Origin: Gymnorhina tibicen
Lineage: Eukaryota; Chordata; Aves; Passeriformes; Artamidae
Assembly: GCA_013399875.1 (NCBI GenBank)
Contig: VXAZ01001058.1
Location: forward strand, 2,591,782-2,655,781
Reading direction: 5' to 3'
Length of the DNA: 64,000 nucleotides
Shown here piece after piece: positions 40,290 through 52,996 of the stretch. Below the pieces are notes generated by a model, which worked only from the letters and a program-made list of their open reading frames with translations, was not told where the DNA came from and made no database searches. Numbering within the stretch: the first letter of the stretch is position 1; every line of letters starts with the position of its first letter. The translations under genes were made by a program, and so were the position numbers.

Positions 40290-41544
40290 GTGAAACTGGG
40301 CAAAATGTCCACAGCTGTTTCCCTGTGTCAGAGAGAGGGCTTGATGTCACCCTCTGGCAGTGGCATTTCCCTCTCCAGTAATATCCTTTAGAGCAACCGG
40401 GGTCAAGTCCTAAAATTCCTGTGCAGTGCTTGATCTCAGGAGTTTGCCTGAGCTGACTGCACACCTACTTGAGAATTTGTGGCTTGTTGCTGTAGAATGT
40501 AGAGCTGTTTTGTCTGTCAAGGTCTGGGGAATCGTGAATGATTTTTATTTAGTCTTGTATCCTGCACTGTGTGTTCTGCTTAACATTGCAGATCTCTGCA
40601 AGCTCAGGGAAGTTATAAATGTGCACAGTGCTGGGACAGGTGTCATGCTGAACGCTGTCAGGGAAGACAGGATGCATTTGTACAGGGGAGAGAAAAATCT
40701 TAATAAATAGATAAATAATCACAGCGCTTCTTTTCTGGGAGCTGTCTGTCATTTAACTAGAAAATAACAAACCTACATCCTATGGTTTTCACCCTGAGGA
40801 GGGAAGAGAGCCAGAGGCTCTGTGGAGTCCTCTGGGACCTCCTTGTTTCAGCTGATTTTGTCAGGGAGGGCTTCAGATACCATGGAATAAATAACCTTTG
40901 TGCCAGTTAGACACAGTTAAAACTCCGGTTTAGAGCATTTGCTCTTTTTCAGATTTATAAATCTGATATTCCTGTCATCTTTCATAATAGAAAGGTTTTA
41001 ATGGCTATTTTGATTTTTATGAAAAATCTTCAGAAGTTTCCTGGTTCTGTTTTAGCCGGTGTCTGCAAGTAACATCAATCCTGGGAAGGTGGGGAGTCGG
41101 TGTTTGCATATGGGCTGTTGCCAGTGACTGAATATAATGGAGCTGCCTGACTTTTAAGTGATTAAAGTTCACTTCCAGTCAGTTTTTATCTCTTCTCTTG
41201 AAATGCCTATGAGTCAACCAGCTGGCTGGGAACCCTGTGCTGCACAGAACTAGTTCCTATTTTATTCTGCCATAGGTTCCAGGCAGCAGCTTTGCTTTCC
41301 TCCTTGCACAGGTGCATTTCCAGGGTGTCCTTGTATCTGTATTGGTGTCATAACTTTTTAATGTAGTGGGCCCAAAATTTTATCTCCTTGCTGAAAACTG
41401 GTGAAGTGTCTTAAGAAGTTATTAAAGAACAATCTCTTTAATCTGTGCAGTTGGTACTTTAAGCATATCTGAAGGAAAACACGAGTGAAAGCTGGCTGGG
41501 ATTTGAGGCTGATTTACTCTAAGCTGTGCTGTTCTGGCTCCCAG
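40290..41544. other. PITPNM2: Intron after coding exon 2 (1.26 kb)
   Basis: Flanked by GTGAAA and TGGCTCCCAG. I see no repeat or other feature in it. Confidence 0.9.
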
Positions 41545-41666
41545 GTACACGTGTCCTTTTGTGGAGAAGTTCTCTATTGATATTGAGACGTACTACAAAA
41601 CTGACCCAGGAGACCATAGCAACGTGTTCAACCTTTCTGCTGCAGAAAAAAGACAAACCATTTTAG
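41545..41666 (+). CDS. PITPNM2: PITPNM2 coding exon 3 (residues 98-139), PITP domain
   Basis: The exon follows CCCAG and ends TTTTAG|GTGAAT. It encodes the conserved strand YTCPFVEKFSIDIETYY, followed by the more variable KTDPGDHSNVFNLSAAEKRQ and TIL. The block TCPFVEKFSI is near-invariant in RdgB/Nir proteins. At 122 bases it starts by completing Arg98 and ends with the first base of the Asp139 codon. Confidence 0.97.
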
Positions 41667-42997
41667 GTGAATAGCCTTTTTCCTCTACTTTTTCCTTTGT
41701 TTTGCCTTTTTTTTTTTCCCTTGGTGTGTCCATCTGCCTGTCCATTCCCCCCTAAACACGGACCTGCATCCCTGTCAGTGTCACTGCAGGTAGGGTTACA
41801 TCAAGTAGGGTGAGGATACCACAATTCTCTTCTAGGCTTGATGTAAATCCCATGGAAATAATTTGAATCTCCCATCTGTAAATTTAAGATGATGCTTTTC
41901 CATCTTATTTATGCAGCTCCCAAGAGGAGTAAGACATCTAATGAATTTGGGGGTAATAAGTACAAATAACCATAGAAGAGGAAAAAATAGCTGTATAATT
42001 GTGAAAATATTGCTGTTTATTTGTGTGGCTCCTTCATGTATATGAAACTGATTCCTGTCTGCACTTTTGAAGCATGAAGGTGCATTTAATTTTGTTCCCT
42101 CTCCTTTAGTCCTGCCCTCACACAGGTTAGCACTCACTTCACAGCTGTCTTTAGAAGATTGAGTTAATGTAAGGAATTAATGAGAAAAGGCAAAAGTACT
42201 TCAAAAAAGTACCTTTGTACTTCACTTCAGCTCTCCTCATTCCTGGGCCCCTCTGACCAGGCTTTCACTGCTGAGCAGCCCCGAGTCCCACCGCTGCACT
42301 GAGAGGTGTCACAGAGCTGTCACTTCTTGGGAAGCATGATCCTGCCCTTCAATCCAAACTTCAGATGCTTCTGCTGAGCTCTGGGGGTTGCAGGTCTTTA
42401 GAATACATTCATTCACTCCACTCCTGCTGCAGTTTCCACTTCTCCATTGTTGGATTGTTAATTAGGACTTTAGTTAAACTTTCTGCTTTCCACGGTACAT
42501 CTGGTCTAACAATAGCAGATGAGGAGTTACCAGTCCCCTCATCTGATTGGACCCAAAGAGAAGTTGTTCCATGGGTAATGTCTATTCCACAGCAGGGCAG
42601 GTGTATTTAAGTGTCTTGGCTGAGACAGCTGCAGTGCTGTGAGTGATATTAGAAAAGCTGGAAGATGGAATGTGCAACAGATCTGTGTGGAGCTGGAAAG
42701 ACAGAGTGTGCAGAGCTGCCAGAGTGCTGTGGATCTGCAGTTACTGCGGGCAAAAACATCTATTTGGAGCAAAGCCTCTGTTTGCTGGAACTGTGTGTGC
42801 TCTGGCAGAGCTGATCTCTGCCCAGCAGCAGTGTATAAACAATTTAAATATCAGTTGTTTAAGTGTAAGTAAAAAGAAACTGAATTGCTGCAATGCTTCT
42901 GGTACTTACTAAAACAGGAATAACTCATGAAGAATGATGTTTTCTTGTTTCGCTCAGGAAGAGGAAATGTCTGACTGTTTCCATTCTCTTTCTATAG
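41667..42997. other. PITPNM2: Intron after coding exon 3 (1.33 kb)
   Basis: Flanked by GTGAAT and CTCTTTCTATAG. It contains a T-run near 41707-41718 and otherwise nothing that I recognise. Confidence 0.9.
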
Positions 42998-43231
42998 ATC
43001 CTATTGATATTGTTAAAGATCCTATCCCTCCACATGAATACAAAGCTGAGGAGGACCCAAAGCTGTATAAATCAGTGAAGACTAAAAGAGGGCCCCTCTC
43101 AGAAGATTGGATTCAAGAGTACAAGAACAACCCTGGGAAATACCCCATCATGTGTGCATATAAACTGTGTAAAGTGGAGTTCAGATACTGGGGGATGCAG
43201 TCGAAAATCGAGCGCTTTATCCACGATGTTG
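42998..43231 (+). CDS. PITPNM2: PITPNM2 coding exon 4 (residues 139-217), PITP domain
   Basis: The exon runs from TCTATAG to GATGTTG|GTGAGC. It encodes IDIVKDPIPPHEYKAEEDPK, RGPLSEDWIQEYK, PIMCAYKLCKVEFRYWGMQ and KIERFIHD. The Y202-W203 pair in the RYWG motif occupies the place of the Trp-Trp membrane-docking loop of PITP-alpha (inference by alignment). The stretch NNPGKYP, just before IMCAYK, appears about two residues longer than the human equivalent as I remember it. The length of 234 bases keeps the frame. Confidence 0.97.
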
Positions 43232-46200
43232 GTGAGCATTTATGGTCTTGCAGAGTTCACTCCTTAATGTTTCCACTGAATTGAAGCATGAAGGGGAGGT
43301 ATGTGCAATGCATCGCATTCCAAGGCATGTCTGTGAAGAGATTCTCAGATCTGATGGCTCTGTGGGTCAGCTCAGAAAAAATCCTGTTATTTTATCACTT
43401 ATAATCATGGTATGTACAAATCCAAACCACATGTACCCACTGGAAAGGTTTCAAGTCCTGTGTAGGCAAGATCTTGCATTCTCTTTTTTTAATTTTTTTT
43501 TTTAGGATAAACTTGCCAGATCATTTCTAAACTCTGCCAGTCTTCTTTATTGTGACCAAAATCCATCCTGAAGGGCTGCCTAAAGAAATAAGCTTCACTT
43601 CAGAGTCCTGAGTGGTTCCAGAAAACCACTTCCTGGAGCATCCCTAGTTTCTACCTGCCTTGTGACAGGGCTGCTGGGTCTCTGTGTGGCTCTGAGTTGT
43701 GAGTAAATGTCCTGCTTTGATGGATGCATCATTCTTAGGTCAGCGCTTTTAAGCAGGAATTGGATGCGTGTGGAAGTAAGTGGAGACAGTACAGGTGGTG
43801 GCAGTGCTGGCAGTAATTTGTTCTTTGCAGAAAATCTATAAAGCAGCTGATACAGTTTCTGAGCCTTGCCACAAATGACAGGATCTATGGCCAAGTGGAA
43901 ATCCTAAGAGTTTTAAAGGAGCATTCGCTTCTGAAAGGGCAGAGCTCTGGCTGTCCTCTTGCAAAGAGAAGGCCAAAGAAAGGCTGTGTAGAGGATGCTA
44001 CCACTTTCCTGTACACAGTAAATCCTCCTGCATGATCTCTACAACTCTGCTTTTGATATGCAAGTCTTCATGAAGTGCCTGATTCTAGAATAAGTCATTT
44101 TCAAGCTCTTTGCAGTCACACCATGCTCCTGAGAGCTGATGTGAAAAACACTGATAGAGCAGTGGAGAATAGTGTGCACCTCTCTCTGAATGCTCACAGG
44201 TTTTCTTAAAGCTCCTTTGCTTTTCTTCACGTAGAGATGGAAGTTTTTACCCGCTATAGACTGTGTTACAAGTGCTCTCTGCACTGAACTCCCTTGGCGT
44301 TTCAGTGACACGGGTTAATTTAGTGTATGCTGGAAAACACGGGGGCAGAATAACAACTCCATTGTATCTGTTCAATGAAAGAGGAGCACGTGACTCTTCC
44401 AGTTGTTGAGAGGTGTTTGGCATAGATTAAACTGTGGTCCCTTAGAAACATTGCTTTTGTATTCCGTGAAAGATTGCCTGCCATTTCCTTCTTGATTGAG
44501 GCTTTGCAGAGAGCAGAGCCAGCTCATTGTCTGCCTTTCAAAAGCTTTTCAACTCTGTTATAAAGATGGCAAATAGTGTTTTTCAAAGTGGTTAAGATGC
44601 ATAAAATCAGGAAAGTCTTTTGGGCAAGACAAAGTAGAGTGAGTGAAAAGTGAAAGTAAAAGCTTGGGGTATCTGCAGGAGCTGTGTGGCCTCCCCCTGC
44701 CCTGGGACAGCCATGGGGAAGCCAGGAGTGGGCAAAGTGCCACAGCATTTGTACCAAAGCCAACAGTGTGTGAGGATTTTTGAGCTGGAAAGATGTGGTT
44801 ACAACAGGACTGACCAGGCTTAGACACAGATCCCCATGTGGAGCTTTCAGCTGGTGGCCAAAAGCAGATGGAGACCTTTGTGCATTGTGCAGCTGATGGT
44901 GGACCAAGCTCCCAGGAGCCAGAGATATTGTGGTGGGTCAGCCCTTCCTTCCTTCCTTGGCATTTTCCTCCTGGTTCTTCTGCTCCCAAATAGTGCAAAT
45001 TTATTTCTTGGGGAATTGGCCCACCCTGTGCAGGGTCACCAGGCCAGAAAAGAAACGGAGGCAGAAGCAAACAGCAGGATCCAAACTCTGCCTGATGGGG
45101 AGCAAAGCTTAGTGGTGCAAACTAGAATTAGAGAATGGGTTGAAAAAAGAGCAGGTCTGAGGTAAGTGATGGATGGCTTGTGCCATGTGGAAAGGCTGCT
45201 GAGTACAGAGGGAGGAACTCTGGGGGACGGTGTTGAAACGTTCTCACTCGTACTGAGTGCAGCAGCCATTCTTTCCCATGACTAATTGGACAGTTACTCA
45301 GTGCTTTGACAGCCTGAGACACAGACTAAAATTGTGACTGTGGGCTATTAGTCTACTTGGCTGTAATATTTGTATGCTTTTTTACTCCTTTCCCATAGAT
45401 TTTAAGTTTAATTGGACTGGCACTGCATAATGTTCTGCTCCCACTTGCTTCCTAATGGTGCATGTGGGCTCTGAGTCTTTTGTTGTTAAACAAGTGTGTT
45501 GACTGTGTATGGGTTATTAATTATATACTGTGGCAAAGTGTGTTCCATCCCAGTAACGGGAGCTTTGTCTAAGCCACTGTGTCTTAGGCTAAATATGCCC
45601 AAATTGCTGCACAGTGGTGAAGTGGTTTTTGAAAGCTCTTTTGCAGAACTTTGGCTTCACTAAAGCACTCAAATGACTAAGTTCATCTGCTGCCCACCGG
45701 ATCCCAAAGGCAGAGTTCTGTCTTTCCAAGGGGAGGCAGGTTGCAGTTGGCGTGATGTGACCACAGGCTTTTTTCTTTGTGAGGACTCTGAGCAAGGGAG
45801 GGCAGGGGAGCAAACAGGTATAACTGCAGGTGGCCTTCGGTTGGATTGCACTGACAAGGTTATGAGATCTGGTGTGGCTGTCAGGGAAATAGTGTTGCAC
45901 ACAGACAATCAGGCATCCTGTATTTGCTGTAAGGAAATTGTTACAGTGCATTATAAAATGATTTGGGAGGTTGCTTCTGGGTACAGAGTCAGTGAGTATC
46001 TGAACAGTGGCTTCACTTGGATATTGAGGGCATTCGGGGCAGAATTTGTTGGTGGGTTTTCTGATTTATTTCCTTTAAGTTCTTACTTCATTTATTGTTT
46101 TTACTTCATGTTGAAAAACAAGCCCAGAACTACAGACCAAAGCTTTTAAATTCACGTGAAGACTCCTCTCTGTCCTAGCTTGTCTCATGGTCATTTACAC

Positions 46201-49200
46201 TTCCTTCTGTATGATGGAGTCCAACACCACAAATCATTTACAGGAGTCAGCACCTCATGGATTCAACCAGCCTCTGAGTTGTTGAAGTGGTGAGCTGGAA
46301 ACCAAATGATTTAAATGTTTGCACCCTGCTCAGCTCTTCACAGATGATCTTTCTGCACAGCACAGTGGGAAATGTTACAATAATTATATCAACACATGAT
46401 GACGGGTGCTCTGAACCCAGCCTGCACATTTGGACATGTGTGATGTTATTGTTTGTTTGGTTTTTTAAACAAAGCATTGCACTCTGGAGAAATAATAGTC
46501 TGCTTAATGACTGATAATCAGCTGGCATCTGCATCCTTGTCAAAAACCTCTTTCCATTTTGTCTGGGTGACTTCATTGAGGTGCCTGATGAGGCTGTGGG
46601 GTTTTCCTCTGGTTCTGGGGAAGAAGGCTCAGATAAGCTTGGGACATGCTGGATGGAGGGGGAAAACCTGCTGGCAAGGCAAACTTCCAACTGTGCTGCA
46701 GCTGGGGCAGTGTGTGACAGGGACCTCTCCGGCTGAGCAGGACACATTTATGCGTTCTCTCCTTCCAGGGAGAAAAAGGAAAGCCAGCTGGGCCACAGAT
46801 TCCCTCAGCACTCTCCTGATGGGCATCTGTTACAAAGAGAGTTTTTCCCAATTACACTCTTTCCTGGGTCTGGTGTCTTCCGTCCTTTTCACTTTTCGCT
46901 AAAAACCTTGTTTTTCTCTTAGATTTTGATACAAAAGTGCTTTGAGACTTGTTTTTATTCCATTGCACAGGGAGAGAAGCAGTGCCTGGACAGGTGAGGT
47001 CAGTCATTTGTAGCTGGATCCTGGCTCCCTGTAGCTGTGTGGGAATCTCGTTGTGTTCCCTGGGTCTCTGCTGGGCGGCTGTGGGCTGGGCAGGAATTCA
47101 GTGATGTGCCCGCTGCTGTGCACAGAGGAGCCCCTCAAGTTCTCTTCCCTAGCACTGAAGCCTTTTCTGAAAGCCATGACTTCTATTTTTCCGTTTCTTT
47201 TGTACCTGCACAGCCTCATTCTCCCCTAGGTTTTCTCTTTGTGTTTAAGAAAGAGAAATGCAGCACTGCTGGCACATCCCAGGTGAAGGCCAGATGCTGG
47301 GAAAGTAATCTGTCTTTTGGACTTCTTAACTAACCTGGAGGGGTAGAGGCACACCAGCTGTGAAGCCCTGTAGTGCCATCCTATTTTCAAAGGAGCAAAG
47401 CTTTAAGGAAGGGCGGCTTGGGATGTCTAATCAAAGGGATGTGAGCAGGGCACATGGGGAGGTCTGTGGGTTGGCAGGAAGCAGTGCAGGCGATTTTTGA
47501 GATCTAAGAAGGCAGAGAGGGACTTCAAGAGACTTTTTTTTACCCCCAGGTGGTTTTCATGTTCCCTGTGATGTTAGTCCATTAAAACACAGATACGTGG
47601 TCGGTGGCATCTGTGCCTCTACACAGAGAATTTCTGAGGAGTTGGTGTACTGATACATCAAGGCTGGATCCAGGAGTAGGAGTGGAGCCTGCTGAGCCCT
47701 TGAACGGGGGAAGCCTTGGGATAAGAGCAACATTCACTTCTGTGTCTGATCACAGTCTGTTTTCAAGGTGTTCCAAGCAAGGTAGAAGTGGACACTGTGG
47801 GTGTAGAAGTCCAAAGGGTGCTTGTGGTGTTGGGGACAGCAAGAGAAATATTTTCTTGGCTTTCAGTCTGGACGTGATGCAAATTTAATCTTGGTCTTTA
47901 AGCTCTGCTGGTTGTCAATCATAACAGGAGGTGAAGAGGCTAAAACATTCTTCTGTAGTTCCGCAAAAAGTAATCTGGCAGGGGAAATAACTCTGAATCT
48001 TGACTCAGGTTGAACAGAATTAAGTTGCTGAGGGCTGTCATTCTGCCCCCCGAAGGTCACACTCTGGTGGCTCAAACTTGCCTCTGCCTTCTGAAAGTCA
48101 GTCAGCAAAATGCATCAAATATTGATAGATTTAATCTAACTGTCTAAATGAAGTTCAGGCTGAGCTGGTCCGTGGCATTAGCTGCTGATCTCAGTGGCCA
48201 TTTCCTCCTGGTAGCCTGGCTTGGGATGACTGGTGGCATTAAGGACTGACGAAAGAGCAGAACAGACAATAAAGTGCTCAGACCTGGAAGGAGATAAATA
48301 TATAAAAATATGCTTTTTGTGTGTTTGAGGAAAAAAACCAGACAAAAAGTGATTGCTGAAAACAAATTGGATCTTTAGGCTGAACATCACAGAAACTGTG
48401 ACAGTAGTGGGATCTAAGGTTTTCTGTACAACAGTGAAGCCTGTGTTGCTGGAAGCACCTTAGAAACCCTGCATGTGGTGGGACCATCCCCCTTTGGCCG
48501 TGCTCCTGGAGATGGAGAGTGGCTTATGAGGGATGTCTTTCCTCATGGTGGTGCTTAGAGAGCTTGATCTGCAGCTCCCAAAACCTAAATGATTCTAATG
48601 TAGCCTGAGCCTCTCTGCCTCAGTTTCCTAGTAATTAAAGAGGGGGCAACATTAATTGATTATTTACGATCAGACTCCCGAGGATCAGTTGGTCAGTATT
48701 TACAGAAGCTTTAAAAGCGTCATTACTGCTGTGTGATCACGTCAGGAATAAATAGCAGTTTGGAGTTTTGACCTGCTGTGAGCTTTGACGGAATAATACT
48801 GGTGAAAGTCCTGAGTGACTCTCATGTTTTAAAAGTCTTGGGGGCGTGATGATGGTAGTGAGTGAGCCTAAGTCTTGAGGAGAGTATCTGTTGCCTGTTC
48901 AGGTGCATTGTGTGTTGATACTGAGGCCGTTCTTCCTTTCAGATATGTGATAATGTTGAAATATTTTAAATTGGCTTTACCCACTCCATTTTTCTCCTGC
49001 AGCAGAAGACAGATGGTATCTGCAAAACACAGCATTTTTATTCCCTGCCTTACTTTGCTTTCTATCCCATTATCTCAGAAGCTCCCATTTGTGGTGCTGT
49101 TTTACTGATACGTAGAAACTAGGTGCAGAAACCAGGTTTCCAAGGAAAGGAAAGGTTTTAGTCTTAGCACTGCTGGTGTGGGATGTTCTTCTGTCATGTA

Positions 49201-49713
49201 ACAACTGGGGAGGGCTGTGGAGCATTCATCAAGGAATGACTTGAAACTCTCCAGGATTAAAAGAAAATCAGTAGCTTTTTTCTTTTTTCTGTCTCTTTTT
49301 TTCCTTTATTTTCCTCCTGGGAACATGTTTCACTTTGAAGTCTGGATCCAGATGTTACAACTTCCTAGGACTTCAGGGAGTTGAAACTGTGGTCTGTGTG
49401 TGTCTCCTCCTTGGCGGAGCAGGCAGCCACAGGACAGTCTTCCATCCAAAATTAGGAAATCCCTTTCCAAGTTAAAAGCAGTGACAGAAGACTGGCTGAT
49501 TTTTCAGTGGATGGTTGATTAGGAAGAATCGAGGAGAAAAAGTACATGAAAGTGACCACTTTGCCACCCTGACTGCGTGAAGGTCCTTCACTGCAGCACT
49601 GTGGGCTGGATGTCACTGTAATGTCCCTGCCGTGGTGTTGTGAGGTTTGGGGAGGGGAACACTTGGTTCCTGCAGTTTGTAGCTGTGGTGACGGGGATGT
49701 TTTGGCTTTGCAG
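43232..49713. other. PITPNM2: Intron after coding exon 4 (6.5 kb)
   Basis: Flanked by GTGAGC and GGCTTTGCAG. It holds only T-rich runs (for example around 43483-43503) and unique-looking DNA. Open frames such as 46247-46747 on the minus strand have no recognisable domain. Confidence 0.88.
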
Positions 49714-50037
49714 GCCTGCGGAAGGTCATGGTCCGGGCCCACCGACAGGCCTGGTGCTGGCAGGACGAGTGGTACGGGCTCACCATTGAGGACATCCGGC
49801 AGCTGGAGAAGGAGGCCCAGCTGATGCTGGCCCAGAAGATGGCCCAGTTCTGCGGTGAGAATGACCCTGAGCAGCACGGTGTCAAAGACACTCCAGGGGA
49901 GAAGGACGTGGAGCCCAGCGCAGGGTCACCTGCAGACACCGAGGATGCCTCTGCGAACAGCGACGCGGCCTCCGGCAGGTCGCTCACCAAACAATGGTCC
50001 ACCTCCTCCAAGTCCTCACGGTCTTCAAAGAGAGGAG
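49714..50037 (+). CDS. PITPNM2: PITPNM2 coding exon 5 (residues 217-325), end of PITP domain and Ser-rich linker
   Basis: The exon follows TTTGCAG and ends AGAGGAG|GTAAGA. It first encodes the C-terminal helix region LRKVMVRAHRQAWCWQDEW, followed by IRQLEKEAQLMLAQKMAQF (to about residue 262), which closes the lipid cavity; E248 is present in the helix. After that comes an acidic, low-complexity linker (about residues 263-306, rich in E, D, S, P and A), then the conserved TKQWSTSSKSSRSSKRG. The linker is the least conserved part of the exon. Codons here are GC-richer than those of exons 1, 3 and 4. Confidence 0.97.
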
Positions 50038-52900
50038 GTAAGATGCTGTCAGTGACTTGCTCTTCTGAACTCGTGGAGGTTGGGTTTTGGGGAGGTTGCA
50101 CCATGTCTCCTTGTGGCCAGGTGCCTTTGGGGCAATGTGTATTCGTCCTATGAGGCCTTCTCCGCTGTTGCTGCAGGCTTGGTCTTCTCAGGTGACCTGT
50201 TTTGGGGTTGGGAGTGTTTCTGGTTATCCCATAATTGTGACTCGGTGTCACGTGGTAGAGTTTTTGCTGATATCAAAAGCACAGAATCAGTGAAAACACC
50301 GTAGAGGAGCAGGCAGGAGCTGGCTGGCAGCACTGGGGCTCAAAAGACAGCCAGCAGCACAGAGCTAGTCCTTGTTACCCGGGAGCCACTGGTGGCTTTA
50401 TAAGGCCCTTCTATAGTGTTCCCTTCTGGATATCTGCTTATCCTTGATACCTGTGTCACAGCAGGTACCTGTGCTCCTTGGCCAGGGTTCTGTGCCACCA
50501 CGTGCCTGTCATTTCAGAAGGGGTGTTTGGCTCCATGGGGCTGCACACAGTGAAACATCTCATCAGCTACTGGGGAGATTAAGGCAGGAACTGCCAAAGG
50601 TGTGTGGGGGCTGTGCCTTCCCCTGGTGATGATGTGCAGTAGCTGTTAGGAGACCAAACCTCACCCTGGGATTAGGTGGGACTGTGGATCATATCTGCAT
50701 TCCCTTTGAAACACCATTCAGGAAGTTTTCAGGATTTTGATGTTAAAGCTCTGCTGTGGATACCCTGTAAGGACTCAGCTCTGAGTCTTGGATTTTTTTA
50801 TTCACCTCTCCCTTGGGACTCACCTCGTTTTGCTGTACTAAACTCTTCCCTTCTTTGGACCGTTCTGCACGAAGGGGTGAATCCCTGGTGAGTTACAGCC
50901 ACAAGGTTCAAACCTTCAGCAATTCCCTCTCTGTTTAGCCAAGTGCTGCTGGTAGCAGGGAAATAGCAGCTCTCACTGCAAGACGGAAAAAAAAACCCCT
51001 TGATTTTTCTGAAAACCCCAAGGGGCAGCATTTCTTCCAGTGATGGTGGAAGGGAACATCTGGGTGAGTGAAGCTTCTCCATCTATCATATGCACTAAAT
51101 ATCGGGAGTTGAGTCTCCATTTTTATTTCCCACTCCATCACTGATTTCATCATGGGGTGAATGAGAGAGGAGCAGTAGTTTTACCTTGTGATGACTCACT
51201 CGAGTGAGCCCCAGGGAAGAACCTACCAGATGCTTCATAAATCACTCTATAAAGATAAAAATACTGGCTACTTTGCCTGCACCAGGATTTTATATTGATG
51301 CACCCATCTCCCATTATGCTCTTTGCACAAACCCCTTCTTCCACTGCTGACATGTTCACTGGGAGCTGGAGTTTTCAGACCTCTCAGGATTTTACTTGAA
51401 GGTTTTCACTGGGAGCAAAGCATGAATTTCTTTTCAACTGCAGAATGTCTCAGCTTTTACAAGGAAAAGTAATGAAAGAAATTAATTGTGATGTGCTGGG
51501 AAGTACGTCACACAGATATTTTAATCCTCCTTCATGCTGGCAGCACATTACCATATGGAAGCAAGGAGGGCTGTCGCGACGCACCGCCACCTCCAGCTGA
51601 ACAAAATGCCTTTTCTCCAAAAGATCTCCTTTTCTCCACACCCGAGCGAGACCTCTGGTGATGGCAGGACCCTGGTTGCCATCCCATATGTTATTAGGTG
51701 CTCTATTTATAGCAGCTATTATGCGAGTGCCTTGACGTCACTCGGGCGTGAATTAGCTCTGCTCCGCCACCTCCTCGCTGGCTGCTCCCGAGGGGTGGGC
51801 GGTGGGGTGCTGGGGGCTGCTGAGCTGCAATTGACTCTGCACAGGGTCTCCATCCTCGTTCCATGTGACACCCGGCTGGGAGATTAGAAGAATTTTACTT
51901 ATATATTCAACTCTGTTGGAACAATAGCACGAAACGGCTCTTGCAGCTGTCACAGTAAGCAGAGCCTTTCAGGCTCTTGTATATGCTAAATGAGAGCTTG
52001 TCAGTCTCCTCAGGTTTTTGCTGGGTTAGGTGGCTGCTGTGAGCGCTTTTTGTGCTCTGTGTGACAGGCACGAGGGGACAAACCCTCTCTCCCATCGTTC
52101 TCTGGACAGTGCTCCCTTCAGCAGGCGGCTGTTCTGTGACAACTTCAGCTGAGAAGAGCTCAGGCTGGATCATCGCTAAATTATAGCTGAAAAAAAGAGA
52201 AGAAGAAGCCATAACGTGTTTATATTTAGCTCAGAGAACTCTGGAGGGGAAAGTGAAAGGGCGTAGGTAGGTGTGAGAACAGGAGGGCAAACAGCACTAA
52301 AAGGACTTTGGGGTTTCTCCTCGCTCTGTCAGGACCGCCGCTCCGACAGCTCCCTTTGAAGTAGTCGGATAGCACGTTGTTTAAATCATTCAAGTTTAAA
52401 GTTTAAATAGATCTCTAATCCAATTTGTGTGGAAGCAATTTCCTTCCAGAAAACAGATTATTCCTCTCCAGGCTGCTCTGCTCAGCTACCCACCCGAAAG
52501 TTAGCGAAGCAGAGGCATGGCTTGTGTGCTGATGAGAGGCACGGAGAAAGCTTCCAATCAGCCTGCTTCCTTCCTAATTGCAAACTTTAAAACCCAGCTG
52601 ATTTTGCACGTCCTACTAACAATTATAAATAGCTGCCATTCAAAATAGCAGAAGAGTGATCCAAGCAGCTTTGCTTTAATGTAGCATCTTGCTGGCAGGT
52701 TCTACCAACAGTAAACAAACAGGATCTGTAAAGCGGTACACTGACATCACACCAGCATCATCGGGGTTTTGTGTTTTTTAATATTGCAGCAGTGAATTTT
52801 CTTAGAAGAACACACGATTCTTCCTCCAGCAAAGATCATGTTGGGAACTCTCCGTCTTGTCGATGTAGCGTTTCGCATAAGGCTTTTCTGTTTTTTCCAG
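50038..52900. other. PITPNM2: Intron after coding exon 5 (2.86 kb)
   Basis: Flanked by GTAAGA and TCTGTTTTTTCCAG. The stretch at about 51540-51880 retains more CpGs than neighbouring intron and carries a cluster of E-box, MEF2 and CRE matches. The rest shows no repeat that I recognise. Confidence 0.88.
51552..51740. promoter_or_regulatory. Candidate intronic enhancer: two CATATG E-boxes, MEF2 and CRE
   Basis: Within 189 bases lie CATATG at 51552-51557 and 51685-51690, CTATTTATAG at 51703-51712 (exact MEF2 consensus) and TGACGTCA at 51733-51740 (exact CREB/ATF palindrome). The surrounding 300 bases hold an unusual number of CpGs for intron. MEF2 plus CREB sites are typical of activity-regulated neuronal and muscle enhancers. 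That this is one is an inference from motif content only. Confidence 0.4.
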
Positions 52901-52996
52901 CAAGTCCCTCGCGCCATAGTATCTCCGAGTGGAGGATGCAGAGCATTGCCAGGGATTCAGATGACAGCTCAGATGATGAATTCTTTGATGCACATG
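52901..52996 (+). CDS. PITPNM2: PITPNM2 coding exon 6 (residues 325-357), most of the FFAT motif
   Basis: The exon follows TTTTTTCCAG and ends CACATG|GTATGT. It encodes SPSRHSISEWRMQSIARDS, then DDSSDDEFFDAH. The core E351-F-F-D-A-H-E357 with the acidic and serine flank D343-D350 is a textbook FFAT, which binds the MSP domain of VAP-A/VAP-B and anchors the protein to the ER. The final Glu codon of the core is split, with G here and AG in the next exon. The SEWRMQSIARDS block upstream fits PITPNM2 best. Confidence 0.97.

Noticed and set aside
46247..46747. A 166-codon minus-strand open frame in the 6.5-kb intron
   Set aside because: No recognisable domain, overlapped by another open frame on the plus strand, and no promoter or polyadenylation context was seen.
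49613..50251. A 212-codon open frame on the minus strand
   Set aside because: It lies antisense over coding exon 5. It exists because the GC-rich coding strand leaves few stops on the opposite strand; it has no domain and no splice or start support.
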